Source: Planctomycetaceae bacterium
Lineage (GTDB): Bacteria; Planctomycetota; Planctomycetia; Pirellulales; Pirellulaceae
NCBI GenBank assembly: GCA_020638995.1
Contig: JACKHM010000002.1
Location: 930,001 to 994,000 of the forward strand
Direction: 5' to 3'
Length of the DNA stretch: 64,000 nt
Each line of letters starts with the position of its first letter. Position 1 is the stretch's first letter. Made by a program: the position numbers and the translations under genes. This document shows, one piece after another, positions 35,428 to 44,078 of the stretch. The notes under the pieces are model-generated. The model had not been told where the DNA came from and searched no databases. It was given only the letters and a program-made list of their open reading frames with translations.

Positions 35428-35516
35428 CTCGCCGGGAAAACACCACTTCCGGAACTGAAAGTGGCTGGAGCAGTCGGTGGCCGCAGACTGATCCATTGTT
35501 TTCCCACCCTGGCGAG
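35428..35516 (-). ncRNA. Predicted three-way-junction RNA upstream of rsmH
   Basis: Both ends pair: CTCGCC (35428-35433) with GGCGAG (35511-35516), and GGGAAAACA (35434-35442) with TGTTTTCCC (35497-35505), leaving a 5-nt bulge. Inside are two hairpins: CCACTT with AAGTGG (35443-35448 and 35459-35464), and CAGTC with GACTG (35471-35475 and 35486-35490). Read as minus-strand RNA, one hairpin gains a G-U and a further G-C pair that the plus-strand version lacks, favouring the rsmH strand. It could be a cis-regulatory leader or a separate small RNA; it matches no RNA class that I recognise. Confidence 0.5.
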
Positions 35517-35765
35517 CTTACGAACAGACGTTTTCACGAGAACTTCGGGATGATCGACATCGCTTGAAGCAAAACCTATCTCAGCGGATGCGATCAATCA
35601 CCGCGTCCTATGACTGAATCAAGAACCGATCCTCTTGCCACACAAACATATCCGCCGAGTTTTCTCGGTCAACATGATTTTCAGCCCGATATTTTCCTGC
35701 TGCGCTGAGGCGTACCACGCAGAAACTGAATGTTTTATGGGCTCACAGACGTGACAAGAAAATTC

Positions 35766-35787
35766 CAAAAAAGTCGGAATTTCCGAC
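35766..35787 (-). terminator. Rho-independent terminator after the STN-protein gene
   Basis: On the minus strand, GTCGGA (35786-35781 complement) and TCCGAC form a 6-bp stem with a 3-nt loop, followed by six U. It begins about 30 bp after the stop at 35816. It separates the STN-protein gene from rsmH. Confidence 0.8.
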
Positions 35788-35815
35788 CAGCGACGCTAGC
35801 ATCAGGCAAGCACCT

Positions 35816-36934
35816 TTAGGGAGCCGTGAGCTCCAGGACGCCCGCCTCAATGCGGTGGCTGATACCTAACGATGAAAGCGTCTCGCTGAGTAACTCGTCG
35901 AGCGTCAGCTGCTTCACATCGATCGAAATGCGTTGCTGTAATTTCGCCTGGGCAGCGATGTCAAATTTGAGTTGTAGTGCTTCACGATCGGCGATTGCCT
36001 TGATGATGGCACCAACCGGCTGATTCTCAACTCGCAGATCAAATCTTTTCGAGCTCGCCGTCGTTTCCGTGCGTCGAGCCGGTTCGCCGCGAATCATTCG
36101 CTCGATGAGCTCATGAGTTTCGAGCCTGCCTGTAATGTCAAGTTGCGCTCCCGACTTCTTCACGATCACATCGGGGAACGCAGTCGCAATTGTCGTTGCT
36201 GCTGAATTCAACGTCCCGGTCGGAGAATAACGACGTTCAATCACGACTTCTGCCGGGATCGAAGCCAAGCGAATTGCTGAACCATCTTTCGCGATCTCGA
36301 ATGTCAAATCAAATCCGGCCAACAACAAGCTGATACGATCCGTTAGCGGAAGTGCCGGCAGATTTCCAGCGGCCCAAAGATCATGTGGTACTTGATCGAT
36401 ATTCACGACTTTTGCGTTGGCCGAATCGGCCAATTGTGTGAGCAGCTCGCGCGGTGTTGATAGATCTTCCCACTTCCAGGCGGAAGTTACACTAAAACGA
36501 ACTCTCGCAGCGGTCGGTAACCGCTTCACATCATCTCGCCTCAAGGCCGCGAGAGTCGCGAGCCTTTCCGCGACAGGTCGCGATCCGACATAAACCACAG
36601 AGTCCACATAGCCAACTCCGCCACCAATCGCGCTGCCAACGCGCTGCAAAGCTTCGTCAAGCGTCGCCTCGCGAATGGATAGGTCAACTTGAAAATCTGG
36701 ATCGACTCGCCTATCCAACCAAATCGCAATCCGCTGGTTCTCTGACAGCCCATTTAAACTTTGACGAATTGGGCTCGATTCCCACTGAAACCCGACGTGG
36801 AATTCTAACTGCCTTCGAAAGTCCTTTCCGCTTCTCCAAGTGACCGCTTCATCGGCGACCACCGGAACCTGCAAACAAATCGCTAGCAAGAGAAAGCATG
36901 CCAGAGAACCTAATTCGACTGAGCGTCCCGTCAT
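35816..36934 (-). CDS. Exported protein with STN/secretin N-domain-like ends
   Basis: 372 residues from ATG 36934 (MTGRSVELGSLACFLLL), with GGAG upstream and a clear signal peptide; an ATG at 36958 is possible. At least two short alpha/beta modules recall the STN domain found at the start of secretins and TonB receptors: IRQSLNGLSENQRIAIWLDRRVDPDF...LSIREATLDEALQRV near residues 60-110, and IIKAIADREALQLKFDI...DVKQLTLDELLSETLSSLGI at the C-terminus. There is no secretin barrel domain. It may bind a pilus/secretion component in the periplasm, or be a lone planctomycete STN protein of unknown role. A terminator follows. Confidence 0.75.
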   Translation of the reverse strand: MTGRSVELGSLACFLLLAICLQVPVVADEAVTWRSGKDFRRQLEFHVGFQWESSPIRQSLNGLSENQRIAIWLDRRVDPDFQVDLSIREATLDEALQRVGSAIGGGVGYVDSVVYVGSRPVAERLATLAALRRDDVKRLPTAARVRFSVTSAWKWEDLSTPRELLTQLADSANAKVVNIDQVPHDLWAAGNLPALPLTDRISLLLAGFDLTFEIAKDGSAIRLASIPAEVVIERRYSPTGTLNSAATTIATAFPDVIVKKSGAQLDITGRLETHELIERMIRGEPARRTETTASSKRFDLRVENQPVGAIIKAIADREALQLKFDIAAQAKLQQRISIDVKQLTLDELLSETLSSLGISHRIEAGVLELTAP

Positions 36935-37140
36935 CACACTAGATCTCCAAACAGCCAACGCTTTCGCGCCTCGATGTCAATCGGAAAGCCTTACCCGAAC
37001 CAAAAGTTTTACCAAATGTACTATTTCCAGGCGGCAATCGGACGCGATCGTTGTGTCCGCCATTGAGTCCGATTACATTCGAACTATTAGAAGCAACTTG
37101 TGCATGACACCATGACCGCTAACTTCGATGGGAGTAATTC

Positions 37141-37803
37141 GTGGGCGCTCCAACACCGCGGCAACCTAGCCTGGACTCATTGTACCAGCGTTACCTGAAT
37201 CACGAGGACTCGGCAACATTCATTTCCGCTGTCGCCTCAACTTACACCATCGGCACAATAGAACGCCTGGCCGAGTTCGGTCAATTCACCTCGCGCCGTG
37301 CGGCCACGATGGCACTCGGTTTTTTGGGCGATTATCGTTCGAATGACGTCATGGGGCGCCGGCTAAGTGACAAAGATCGCGGAGTTCGCATGCTCGCGGA
37401 GAATAGCATTCGTGAACTTTGGTATCGCGACGGCAACGAAACACAACGTAAGACGTTGCAAGTCATCATTCGACTGAATAACGCCGAGCAAGCAGGGACC
37501 GCGACACGTCTGGCAAGCGAACTGATCGACGAAGCTCCGTTCTTTGCCGAAGCGTGGAGCCAAAGGGCCATTGCGCACTTTCAACGCGGTCGATTCGATG
37601 ACTCTGCCAACGACTGTTTTCAGACCTTAGAGTTGAATCCCTATCATTTCGCATCGGCGGTCGGCATGGGACATTGCTACCTCGAACTCAACGAACCTCA
37701 GCCGGCACTCGACTGTTTTCGACGCGCCTTGAAGCTTAACCCGGGCCTCGAAGACGTTCGCGCACAAGTAACTTACCTTGAACGTGCGTTAGAAGGTCGG
37801 TAG
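37141..37803 (+). CDS. HEAT- and TPR-repeat protein
   Basis: 220 residues from GTG 37141, with GGGAG six bases upstream. The N-terminal part is helical with a HEAT-like segment (SRRAATMALGFLGDYRSNDVMGRRLSDKDRGVRMLAENSIRELW). The C-terminal half carries two or more TPRs: AEAWSQRAIAHFQRGRFDDSANDCFQTLELNPYHFASAVGMGHCYLELNEPQPALDCFRRALKLNPG. It has no signal peptide, so it is probably a cytoplasmic protein-protein scaffold. It is divergent from the STN gene; a long palindrome follows it downstream (37909-37995). Confidence 0.82.
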   Translation: MGAPTPRQPSLDSLYQRYLNHEDSATFISAVASTYTIGTIERLAEFGQFTSRRAATMALGFLGDYRSNDVMGRRLSDKDRGVRMLAENSIRELWYRDGNETQRKTLQVIIRLNNAEQAGTATRLASELIDEAPFFAEAWSQRAIAHFQRGRFDDSANDCFQTLELNPYHFASAVGMGHCYLELNEPQPALDCFRRALKLNPGLEDVRAQVTYLERALEGR

Positions 37804-37908
37804 CAACTCGCTGCTCGCGAATCCCAGCTACGTTTGATAGAATCCGCTTGCGATCAATTAGACATATCTCGCTTACATTGCCGTGCCTGTTGCCGACTAC
37901 TTAGACGC

Positions 37909-37995
37909 CTAACAAAACGGGGACTGGCTCCCCGAACGTCGGGTATTGTCCTGGAAAAACCAGTCTCCCGAGGGTGCCTGTCCCCGTTTTGTTAG
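37909..37995. repeat. Palindromic repeat element, 16-bp perfect arms
   Basis: CTAACAAAACGGGGAC (37909-37924) and its exact reverse complement (37980-37995) bound an 87-bp element. Just inside, the right arm continues as the complement of GGGGACAGGCACC, and the left continues as GGGGACTGGCTCC, so each side is an imperfect copy of a GGGGACAGGCACC-like unit. Inner GACTGG/CCAGTC can pair as an alternative. This type of sequence is dispersed as REP-like repeats in many bacterial genomes. It lies between the TPR gene and glpK; terminator or mRNA-stability function is possible. No second copy was found in the window by eye. Confidence 0.75.
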
Positions 37996-38072
37996 AGCCT
38001 CCTAGTTCTATTCTGTGGGCAAGGTACTCGGCGTGCGTTTGTCGACGTGGCAACTGACCTAGGAATCGGCTC

Positions 38073-39569
38073 ATGTCTAGATATATCTTGGCACTGGATC
38101 AGGGAACAACTTCGAGCCGAGCAATCGTCTTTTCGCACGACGGTCGGATAATGTCCGTTGCACAACGAGAGTTCCCACAGATACTTCCCCGCCCCGGACA
38201 TGTCGAACATGATCCGGAGGCGATCTGGGAATCGCAGCTTGAAGTGGCCCGTAAGTGCCTGGAGAACGGATCACTCTCGGCCGCGGATATCGCGGCGATC
38301 GGAATAACCAACCAACGCGAAACCGTTGTGCTCTGGGAGCGGGACTCTGGACGCCCTGTCTGCAACGCGATCGTGTGGCAAAGCCGGATTAGCGCCGGGA
38401 TCTGCGACCGATTAAAAGCAGAGGGACATACCGAGACAATACGCGCAAAGACCGGTCTGGTCGTCGATCCATATTTTTCCGGGACGAAGATTAAGTACCT
38501 GCTCGACTTGTATGAAGGACTGCGAGAAAGAGCGAAGCGCGGCGAGATATTGTTCGGCACGATCGACTCCTTTTTGATTTGGCGCCTCACCGGCGGCAGG
38601 CAGCACGTGACCGATTACAGCAATGCTAGCCGGACCCTCTTATTCAACATTCACTCGTTGGATTGGGACGATGACTTACTGCGACTCCTGGATATTCCCC
38701 GCGTTATGTTGCCCAGCGTCTGTTCGTCGAGCGAAGTCTACGGAGAAACTTTGCCCGAGATATTCGGGGCGCCGATACCAATTGCTGGCGCCGCAGGAGA
38801 CCAGCAAGCAGCAACATTCGGCCAAGCCTGCTTTGATATCGGAAGTGCAAAGAACACCTACGGAACAGGCTGCTTCTTGTTGATGAATACGGGCACTACA
38901 GCCGTTACCTCGAAAAACAATCTGCTCACGACGATCGGCTGGGGGATTAACGGCGAAATCACATATTGCCTCGAAGGCTCTGTGTTCGTTGCGGGTGCCG
39001 TTGTGCAATGGCTCCGTGATGGATTGGGTATCATCAAGGAATCCGGGGAGATAGAGAATCTCGCTGCCACCGTTCCCGATTCAGATGGAGTTGTGATTGT
39101 GCCAGCGTTTGTCGGCCTTGGTGCTCCGCACTGGGATGCCTACGCGCGCGGCACCATCTTCGGGCTCACTCGTGGAACGACATCAGGGCATCTGGCCCGT
39201 GCCGCACTCGAATCCATGGCCTTTCAGACACAAGATTTGATTGATGCGATGCAGCGAGACTCAGGCGTCAATTTGTCGGTGCTTAAAGTCGATGGCGGGG
39301 CGTCGGTCAACGACTCGCTGATGCAGTTTCAAGCGGACATTTTGAACGTCACAGTCCAACGACCCATCGTGGCGGAAACAACCGCGTTAGGGGCGGCTTA
39401 CTTGGCAGGGCTAGCGGTCGGTTATTGGAACGACAAGTCGGATGTGAGTAAGAATTGGGTGATTCAACGAGAGTTCCATTCGGCGATGCCGGAGTCCGAG
39501 CGTAACGAACGCTGCCGCCGATGGAGTGCCGCCGTTTCACGAACGCTCGATTGGGACAGGCCTGGCTGA
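38073..39569 (+). CDS. glpK: Glycerol kinase
   Basis: 498 residues, full length for the family. Marks: ATP phosphate-1 loop ALDQGTTSSRA at the start, GHVEHDPEAIWESQ, ITNQRETVVLWERDSG, NAIVWQ, the DYSNASRTLLFNI block, and the FGGY signature part GLGAPHWDAYARGTIFGLTRGT, plus KVDGGASVNDSLMQFQADIL. It phosphorylates glycerol to glycerol-3-phosphate. AGGA precedes the start. No glpF or glpD is adjacent. The gene ends 28 bp before the convergent phoB. Confidence 0.96.
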   Translation: MSRYILALDQGTTSSRAIVFSHDGRIMSVAQREFPQILPRPGHVEHDPEAIWESQLEVARKCLENGSLSAADIAAIGITNQRETVVLWERDSGRPVCNAIVWQSRISAGICDRLKAEGHTETIRAKTGLVVDPYFSGTKIKYLLDLYEGLRERAKRGEILFGTIDSFLIWRLTGGRQHVTDYSNASRTLLFNIHSLDWDDDLLRLLDIPRVMLPSVCSSSEVYGETLPEIFGAPIPIAGAAGDQQAATFGQACFDIGSAKNTYGTGCFLLMNTGTTAVTSKNNLLTTIGWGINGEITYCLEGSVFVAGAVVQWLRDGLGIIKESGEIENLAATVPDSDGVVIVPAFVGLGAPHWDAYARGTIFGLTRGTTSGHLARAALESMAFQTQDLIDAMQRDSGVNLSVLKVDGGASVNDSLMQFQADILNVTVQRPIVAETTALGAAYLAGLAVGYWNDKSDVSKNWVIQREFHSAMPESERNERCRRWSAAVSRTLDWDRPG

Positions 39570-39597
39570 GGACCACGAGTTGCAGCGGGTACCAGCG

Positions 39598-40305
39598 CTA
39601 GTCGATCGTTGCTTCGAGGTCACTGTCCCGGAATCGATACCCCACGCCACGAACGGTCTCGATAACGTCGGCCGCTTTTCCAAGTTTTCGTCGGAGAGCG
39701 CGAATGTGTACGTCAATGGTACGTTCCATCACTATGGCATCATCGCCGAGCGCCGCATCGATCAGTTCGGACCGCTGGAAGACTCTTCCGGGCTGTCGAA
39801 TTAAGGTGTCCAGCAAGCGAAACTCGGAACGCGTCAGTTCAAGTAGCCGTCCAGCAGCAGTTACCTTGTGTCGACTCCGGTCGATAACGATGCCCTGACA
39901 AGTGATGACGGAGCCATCAGACACTTCGGGCTGACGACGTCGGAGCAACGCTTTGATTCGCTCCAAAAGCACTTTCACGCTGAAGGGCTTTGTCACAAAG
40001 TCGTCGGCTCCCAAGGACAAACCAACGAGTTCATCCAACTCTTCCGCCTTTGCGGTGAGCATCAGGATTAACGTATCCCGTGTCGCAACGTCTGCACGCA
40101 ACCTTCGACACACATCCATGCCGTCAATCACAGGAAGCATCACATCCAAGATTACTAAATCGGGTGGTGACAGTTGCGCCCGGGTAAGCCCGTCTTGGCC
40201 GTCATGCGCCAGCGTGACTTCGTAGCCCTCGTTCCGAATGTTATACGACAGAACTTCAGCTAACGAGAGATCGTCTTCGACAATGAGAATGCGTGCCTTT
40301 GCCAT
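39598..40305 (-). CDS. phoB: OmpR/PhoB-family response regulator
   Basis: 235 residues: a receiver domain with acidic pocket EDD at 10-12, phospho-acceptor D54 in VILDVMLP, LTAK and VTKPFS, then a winged-helix output domain ending with RTIDVHIRALRRKLG and ETVRGVGYRF. Its place as the last gene of the pst-phoU series (12 bp after phoU) points to PhoB-type control of phosphate genes. No phoR kinase is next to it. The PHO-box-like repeat upstream of pstS (45255-45272) is a plausible binding site. Confidence 0.9.
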   Translation of the reverse strand: MAKARILIVEDDLSLAEVLSYNIRNEGYEVTLAHDGQDGLTRAQLSPPDLVILDVMLPVIDGMDVCRRLRADVATRDTLILMLTAKAEELDELVGLSLGADDFVTKPFSVKVLLERIKALLRRRQPEVSDGSVITCQGIVIDRSRHKVTAAGRLLELTRSEFRLLDTLIRQPGRVFQRSELIDAALGDDAIVMERTIDVHIRALRRKLGKAADVIETVRGVGYRFRDSDLEATID

Positions 40306-40317
40306 GATCCAACTGCT

Positions 40318-40989
40318 TTAATGCTTCGCGGATTCAACTGCTTGGTGCCGGACGATATCGCCAGCCACAAGATACACGACATCTTCTGCAATATTAGTGG
40401 CATGGTCCGCAATGCGCTCGATGTGCCGCGAAGCAGAAAAGCAATGCAGCGCCGGCACAACCAGTCCAGGTTGCTCCTGCATCAGCGTTTGCAACTCTTC
40501 AATGACCTCAACATTGAGCTCGTCGATTGTGACGTCCATCGCCATAATTCGCTTTGCAGCCGCGGTATCAAGGTTAACAAACGCGTCGAGGCTCCCCCGC
40601 ACCATTTGCGTCGCTAGAGATACCATTCTCGACACCTTCTGCGGCACGGTGAACTGCAAGTATTCATCCAGTGCTAACGATCTTTGTGCGACATTCACCG
40701 CCAAGTCAGCAATTCGTTCCAAATCGTTGTTGATCTTGATCACCGAGACAATTCGCCGTAAATCAATGGCTACGGGCTGATGAAGCGCGAGGATTTTCAA
40801 GCAATCCTCTTCGACCTTTACTTCACGGCGATCGACCGCCTCGTCAGACGCGATCACGATGGCAGCCATTTCGTGTTGTCGCTCTATCAGAGCCAACGCC
40901 GCTTGATCGATCATCTCTTCGACGACGGTCGACATCGACAAAAGTTCGTTGTAGACCCCATCGAGATCACGTTGAAGATGTTTCGTCAT
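40318..40989 (-). CDS. phoU: Phosphate signalling protein PhoU
   Basis: 223 residues forming two PhoU three-helix repeats: LDGVYNELLSMSTVVEEMIDQAALALI, then RIVSVIKINNDLERIADLAVNVAQRS and, in the second half, HCFSASRHIERIADHATNIAEDVVYLV. The repeated EXXXRIADxxxN pattern is the metal-cluster motif of the family. PhoU links the Pst transporter to PhoR/PhoB and limits phosphate signalling. It starts 5 bp after pstB, within the same operon. Confidence 0.94.
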   Translation of the reverse strand: MTKHLQRDLDGVYNELLSMSTVVEEMIDQAALALIERQHEMAAIVIASDEAVDRREVKVEEDCLKILALHQPVAIDLRRIVSVIKINNDLERIADLAVNVAQRSLALDEYLQFTVPQKVSRMVSLATQMVRGSLDAFVNLDTAAAKRIMAMDVTIDELNVEVIEELQTLMQEQPGLVVPALHCFSASRHIERIADHATNIAEDVVYLVAGDIVRHQAVESAKH

Positions 40990-40994
40990 GTCTA

Positions 40995-41903
40995 TTAACC
41001 AAATTTGCCTGTAACGTAGTCCTCGGTCTCTTGCTTTTGAGGTCGAGTGAAGATTTCAGGGGTCGGTCCAGATTCGACCACACGTCCCTGAAAAAAGAAT
41101 GCGGTTTCGTCGGACACTCGCGACGCCTGCTGCATGTTATGAGTAACGATCATGATCGTATACTGCTGCTTTAATTCGAAAATCAAATCTTCGACGCGTG
41201 CCGTCGACGCAGGGTCCAACGCCGAGCACGGTTCATCCATCAACAGCACCTCGGGCCCTGTGGCAATTGCGCGGGCGATACACAGCCGCTGTTGCTGACC
41301 ACCGCTCAGACTGAGTGCCGGCTTGTTCAATCGATCTTTCACCTCGTCCCAAACCGCAGCCTTGCGAAGCGACCACTCAACCAGTTCATCTAATTCACGG
41401 CGTGCAATCTTGAGATGCAATCGCGGGCCGAACGCAACATTGTCGTAAATTGACTTTGGAAAGGGATTCGGCTTCTGAAAGACCATTCCGACACGTCGTC
41501 GCAAGTCGACCACGTCGGTCGACTTTGCGAGCACGTCTAACTCATCCATCCGGAGCGTCCCCTCAGCACGGGCATCAGGAACGGTATCGTTCATTCGATT
41601 CGTCCAACGGAGCAAAGTACTCTTGCCGCACCCACTGGGCCCAATAAGTGCCATCACCTGGCGTTCAGGGACGAGCATGTTGATATCGTGCAACGCGTGA
41701 AAGTCTCCATACCACGTATTCAACTGTTCGTAGCGGAGAGAAATCGAGGGAGTTTTCGACTTAGCTTTCTCTGCGGTAGAGACCGTTGCCGCAGAACGCA
41801 GGGAACCTTCGGCTTTCCTCTCCACTTTCTCCGCGTCAATCGGCAAAGGTGTTGTTTCGGACATGGCACTTCTGCTTTTTAAGAGCATGATGGATTTCGT
41901 CAC
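40995..41903 (-). CDS. pstB: Phosphate ABC transporter ATPase PstB
   Basis: 302 residues if GTG 41903 is used; ATG 41864 (MSETTPLPID) is an alternative and neither has a strong ribosome site. The charged N-terminal 60 residues precede the domain. Walker A is GPSGCGKST, then the Q-loop GMVFQKPNPF, the signature LSGGQQQRL, Walker B VLLMDEPCSALDP, and switch His in VTHNM. This is the ATPase of the high-affinity PstSCAB phosphate importer. It starts just after pstA. Confidence 0.95.
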   Translation of the reverse strand: MTKSIMLLKSRSAMSETTPLPIDAEKVERKAEGSLRSAATVSTAEKAKSKTPSISLRYEQLNTWYGDFHALHDINMLVPERQVMALIGPSGCGKSTLLRWTNRMNDTVPDARAEGTLRMDELDVLAKSTDVVDLRRRVGMVFQKPNPFPKSIYDNVAFGPRLHLKIARRELDELVEWSLRKAAVWDEVKDRLNKPALSLSGGQQQRLCIARAIATGPEVLLMDEPCSALDPASTARVEDLIFELKQQYTIMIVTHNMQQASRVSDETAFFFQGRVVESGPTPEIFTRPQKQETEDYVTGKFG

Positions 41904-41905
41904 GA

Positions 41906-43105
41906 TTAGGAACGGACCTTTTGCAATCGCTGCCGAACGAACACAGCCACCGCGTTAAAAGAAAGGAGTATCAGCAGCAGAATGATGATGCCACTCGCTG
42001 CCAACGCGTGAAAATCTTTCTGAGGTCGTTGTGCCCAGTTGTAGATCTGCAACGGCATCACGGAATAGTCATCCATAAGATGGCCCGGTGCAGACGCAAT
42101 GTAGACGATCCCTGCGATGATCAACACTGGCGCCGCCTCGCCAATCGCGCGGCTGGTTGCCAAAATCGCTCCCGTCATTATGCCAGGAATCGAAGCAGGC
42201 AGTGTCACGTTCCACACGACTTGCCAGCGAGTTGCGCCGAGGCCAGAGGCGGCTTCGCGCAGCGAATCGGGTACACTCCGCAACGCCTCTTGCGACGAAA
42301 CAATGACGATCGGCAAGACGACCAACATCAAGGTCAACGCACCTGCTAACACACCTCGTCCGAATGGCAGCTGCATGTAATACCACGACTTACGGCTGAT
42401 TCGACCAGCCTCTGCATCGCTTCGCAATGTGACGGCACGCAGTCGTAGATCTGAGGGTAGCGGATCACTCGCACCAATAACATTTACTTTGAAGCGACCA
42501 TCGCCAACTAGCGCGGTGAGGCCTTCTTGAACAGGCGTTTCCGGCGAGTTTCTGCCCGCGACGGGAACCAACAACGGCCTGTCGCCCTCGCTGAGGAACT
42601 GATCGTAATACCGCACGCCGACTTCATAGATTGGATCTGACGTAGATCCGAGCAATCCAAACATGCTGACGAACGCCGTTAAGCCGATGATCCCATACAC
42701 AACCGATGGGACACCGGCCAGATTTGTGATATTCAATTGAACAAACGCATGTAAGACTCGGGCCGCATGGGATGCCGGCCGGAACTCCTCCAACAGAATT
42801 GCGGTTCCCACTCCAATCGGCAACGTGAAAAGTGCGCAAGCCGAGCAAACCCAAATCGTCCCAAAGAGTGCCGGGGAAATACCCGCTTCCGTGGTCTCTG
42901 GGCTCGGGGGACTTGTTAGGAAACGCCAGGATAAGTTGGGAATCCCCTGCACCAAGATCGCCACCAGTAGAACGACCAAGATCGCCACTGACACCGATGC
43001 CGTCGCGATGCAAAACACCACGAAATAGCGGTCGATCGTCTGACGAAAAGTGCCCGACTGAGGCGTGGCGTTCTGGCCCGGACGTTGATCGGAGACTGGA
43101 CTCAC
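41906..43105 (-). CDS. pstA: Phosphate ABC transporter permease PstA with large insert
   Basis: 399 residues from GTG 43105, overlapping the pstC stop by 4 bp (GTGA). It has the six-helix permease pattern, with the coupling segment EALRSVPDSLREAASGLGATRWQVVW. It is about 100 residues longer than usual PstA because a hydrophilic insert (about residues 155-265: SDPIYEVGVRYYDQ..., GLTALVGDGRFKVNV, DLRLRAVTLRSDAE) interrupts the membrane domain after the third helix block. The insert must fold outside or inside the membrane as a small domain of unknown role. Confidence 0.92.
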   Translation of the reverse strand: MSPVSDQRPGQNATPQSGTFRQTIDRYFVVFCIATASVSVAILVVLLVAILVQGIPNLSWRFLTSPPSPETTEAGISPALFGTIWVCSACALFTLPIGVGTAILLEEFRPASHAARVLHAFVQLNITNLAGVPSVVYGIIGLTAFVSMFGLLGSTSDPIYEVGVRYYDQFLSEGDRPLLVPVAGRNSPETPVQEGLTALVGDGRFKVNVIGASDPLPSDLRLRAVTLRSDAEAGRISRKSWYYMQLPFGRGVLAGALTLMLVVLPIVIVSSQEALRSVPDSLREAASGLGATRWQVVWNVTLPASIPGIMTGAILATSRAIGEAAPVLIIAGIVYIASAPGHLMDDYSVMPLQIYNWAQRPQKDFHALAASGIIILLLILLSFNAVAVFVRQRLQKVRS

Positions 43106-44070
43106 GCGTAAGTCTCCCGAAATCGCTTACGAACCTGACCACCGATCACGGTCAAGCTGAAAGTCATGACGAACAGGGTCGCGGCCACTGCATACATGGA
43201 CGAGTACTCCGGGCCGAAGTTGCTGACATCGCCGAGCGCCATCTGCACCATGAATCCAGTCATGGTTTGCACTTCTTCACGCACGTCCATCGTTAGATGT
43301 GGCATGCTTCCAGCAGCCAAGGCCACGATCATCGTCTCTCCGATTGCGCGCGCAATCGCCAGCAGGAACGCGGATACGATTCCCGACAGCGCTGCCGGCA
43401 GAACGACCTTCACTGAGACGTCAAATTTCGTCGCTCCCAAACCATAAGCCGCCTCACGCAGACTGCGGGGCACTGCCTGAAGGGCATCCTCCGCGAGGGA
43501 ACTGACGGTTGGTAAACAAAGAATGCCGACAGCGATTCCTGCACTGAAAGCATTGTAGATGTTGAAACCATCGTGAAGCATCTTCAGCGCCGGCGTTATC
43601 GCAGTTAGTGCGAAAAAGCCATAAACGACAGTTGGAATCCCCGCTAAGACTTCCAGTGTAGGCTTGAGGATCGCTCGTAACCTCCGCGGGGCGTACTCAC
43701 TGAGATAGATCGCAGTGATCAACCCAAGCGGCAAAGCCAAAATCATTGCCACTGCCGTAACCAACATAGTGCCGGAAATCAGCGACCAGACGCCAAAGTG
43801 CTTCTCAGCACCTAACAGTGGGTTCCACTGGCTGGTCGTGAAGAACTCGAGAAGGCTAACGCCATCCATTTGAAAGAAGCGAATCGCCTCGACGGACAAA
43901 ACGGCGATGATGGTCACGGTAGTTCCCAAAGAGAACACACCACAAAGCACCAGCATGGCCTTGATGACGGACTCGCGAAACCGCAAGGCCGACCGGGACC
44001 GCAGCTTCCTTCCGGCATGGGGGCTGGCCATCGGCACGCCAGCCTCAATCGTGGAAATACTCGTAGCCAT
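43102..44070 (-). CDS. pstC: Phosphate ABC transporter permease PstC
   Basis: 322 residues with six hydrophobic segments and the permease motif ALQAVPRSLREAAYGLGATKFDV that docks on PstB. SQWNPLLGAEKHFGVWSLISGTMLV is typical for PstC near the second helix. It forms the membrane channel with PstA. It begins 8 bp after pstS and overlaps pstA by 4 bp. Confidence 0.95.
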   Translation of the reverse strand: MATSISTIEAGVPMASPHAGRKLRSRSALRFRESVIKAMLVLCGVFSLGTTVTIIAVLSVEAIRFFQMDGVSLLEFFTTSQWNPLLGAEKHFGVWSLISGTMLVTAVAMILALPLGLITAIYLSEYAPRRLRAILKPTLEVLAGIPTVVYGFFALTAITPALKMLHDGFNIYNAFSAGIAVGILCLPTVSSLAEDALQAVPRSLREAAYGLGATKFDVSVKVVLPAALSGIVSAFLLAIARAIGETMIVALAAGSMPHLTMDVREEVQTMTGFMVQMALGDVSNFGPEYSSMYAVAATLFVMTFSLTVIGGQVRKRFRETYA

Positions 44071-44078
44071 GAAGATGG

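Larger units (their letters stand above)
35208..35815. other. Long intergenic region upstream of rsmH
   Basis: 608 bp between the STN-protein gene and rsmH (both minus strand). It contains a terminator for the upstream gene (35766-35787) and the predicted 89-nt three-way junction (35428-35516). Two short frames on opposite strands (around 35307-35597) overlap the folded element, have no recognisable family, and are not called. No clear MraZ-box repeats are seen. Confidence 0.5.

Noticed and set aside
35428..35516. Hammerhead ribozyme as an explanation for the three-way junction
   Set aside because: The conserved CUGANGA and GAAA core sequences are not at the junction on either strand.
35307..35597. 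Short open frames on both strands upstream of rsmH
   Set aside because: They overlap the predicted folded RNA and show no coding-like composition or family.
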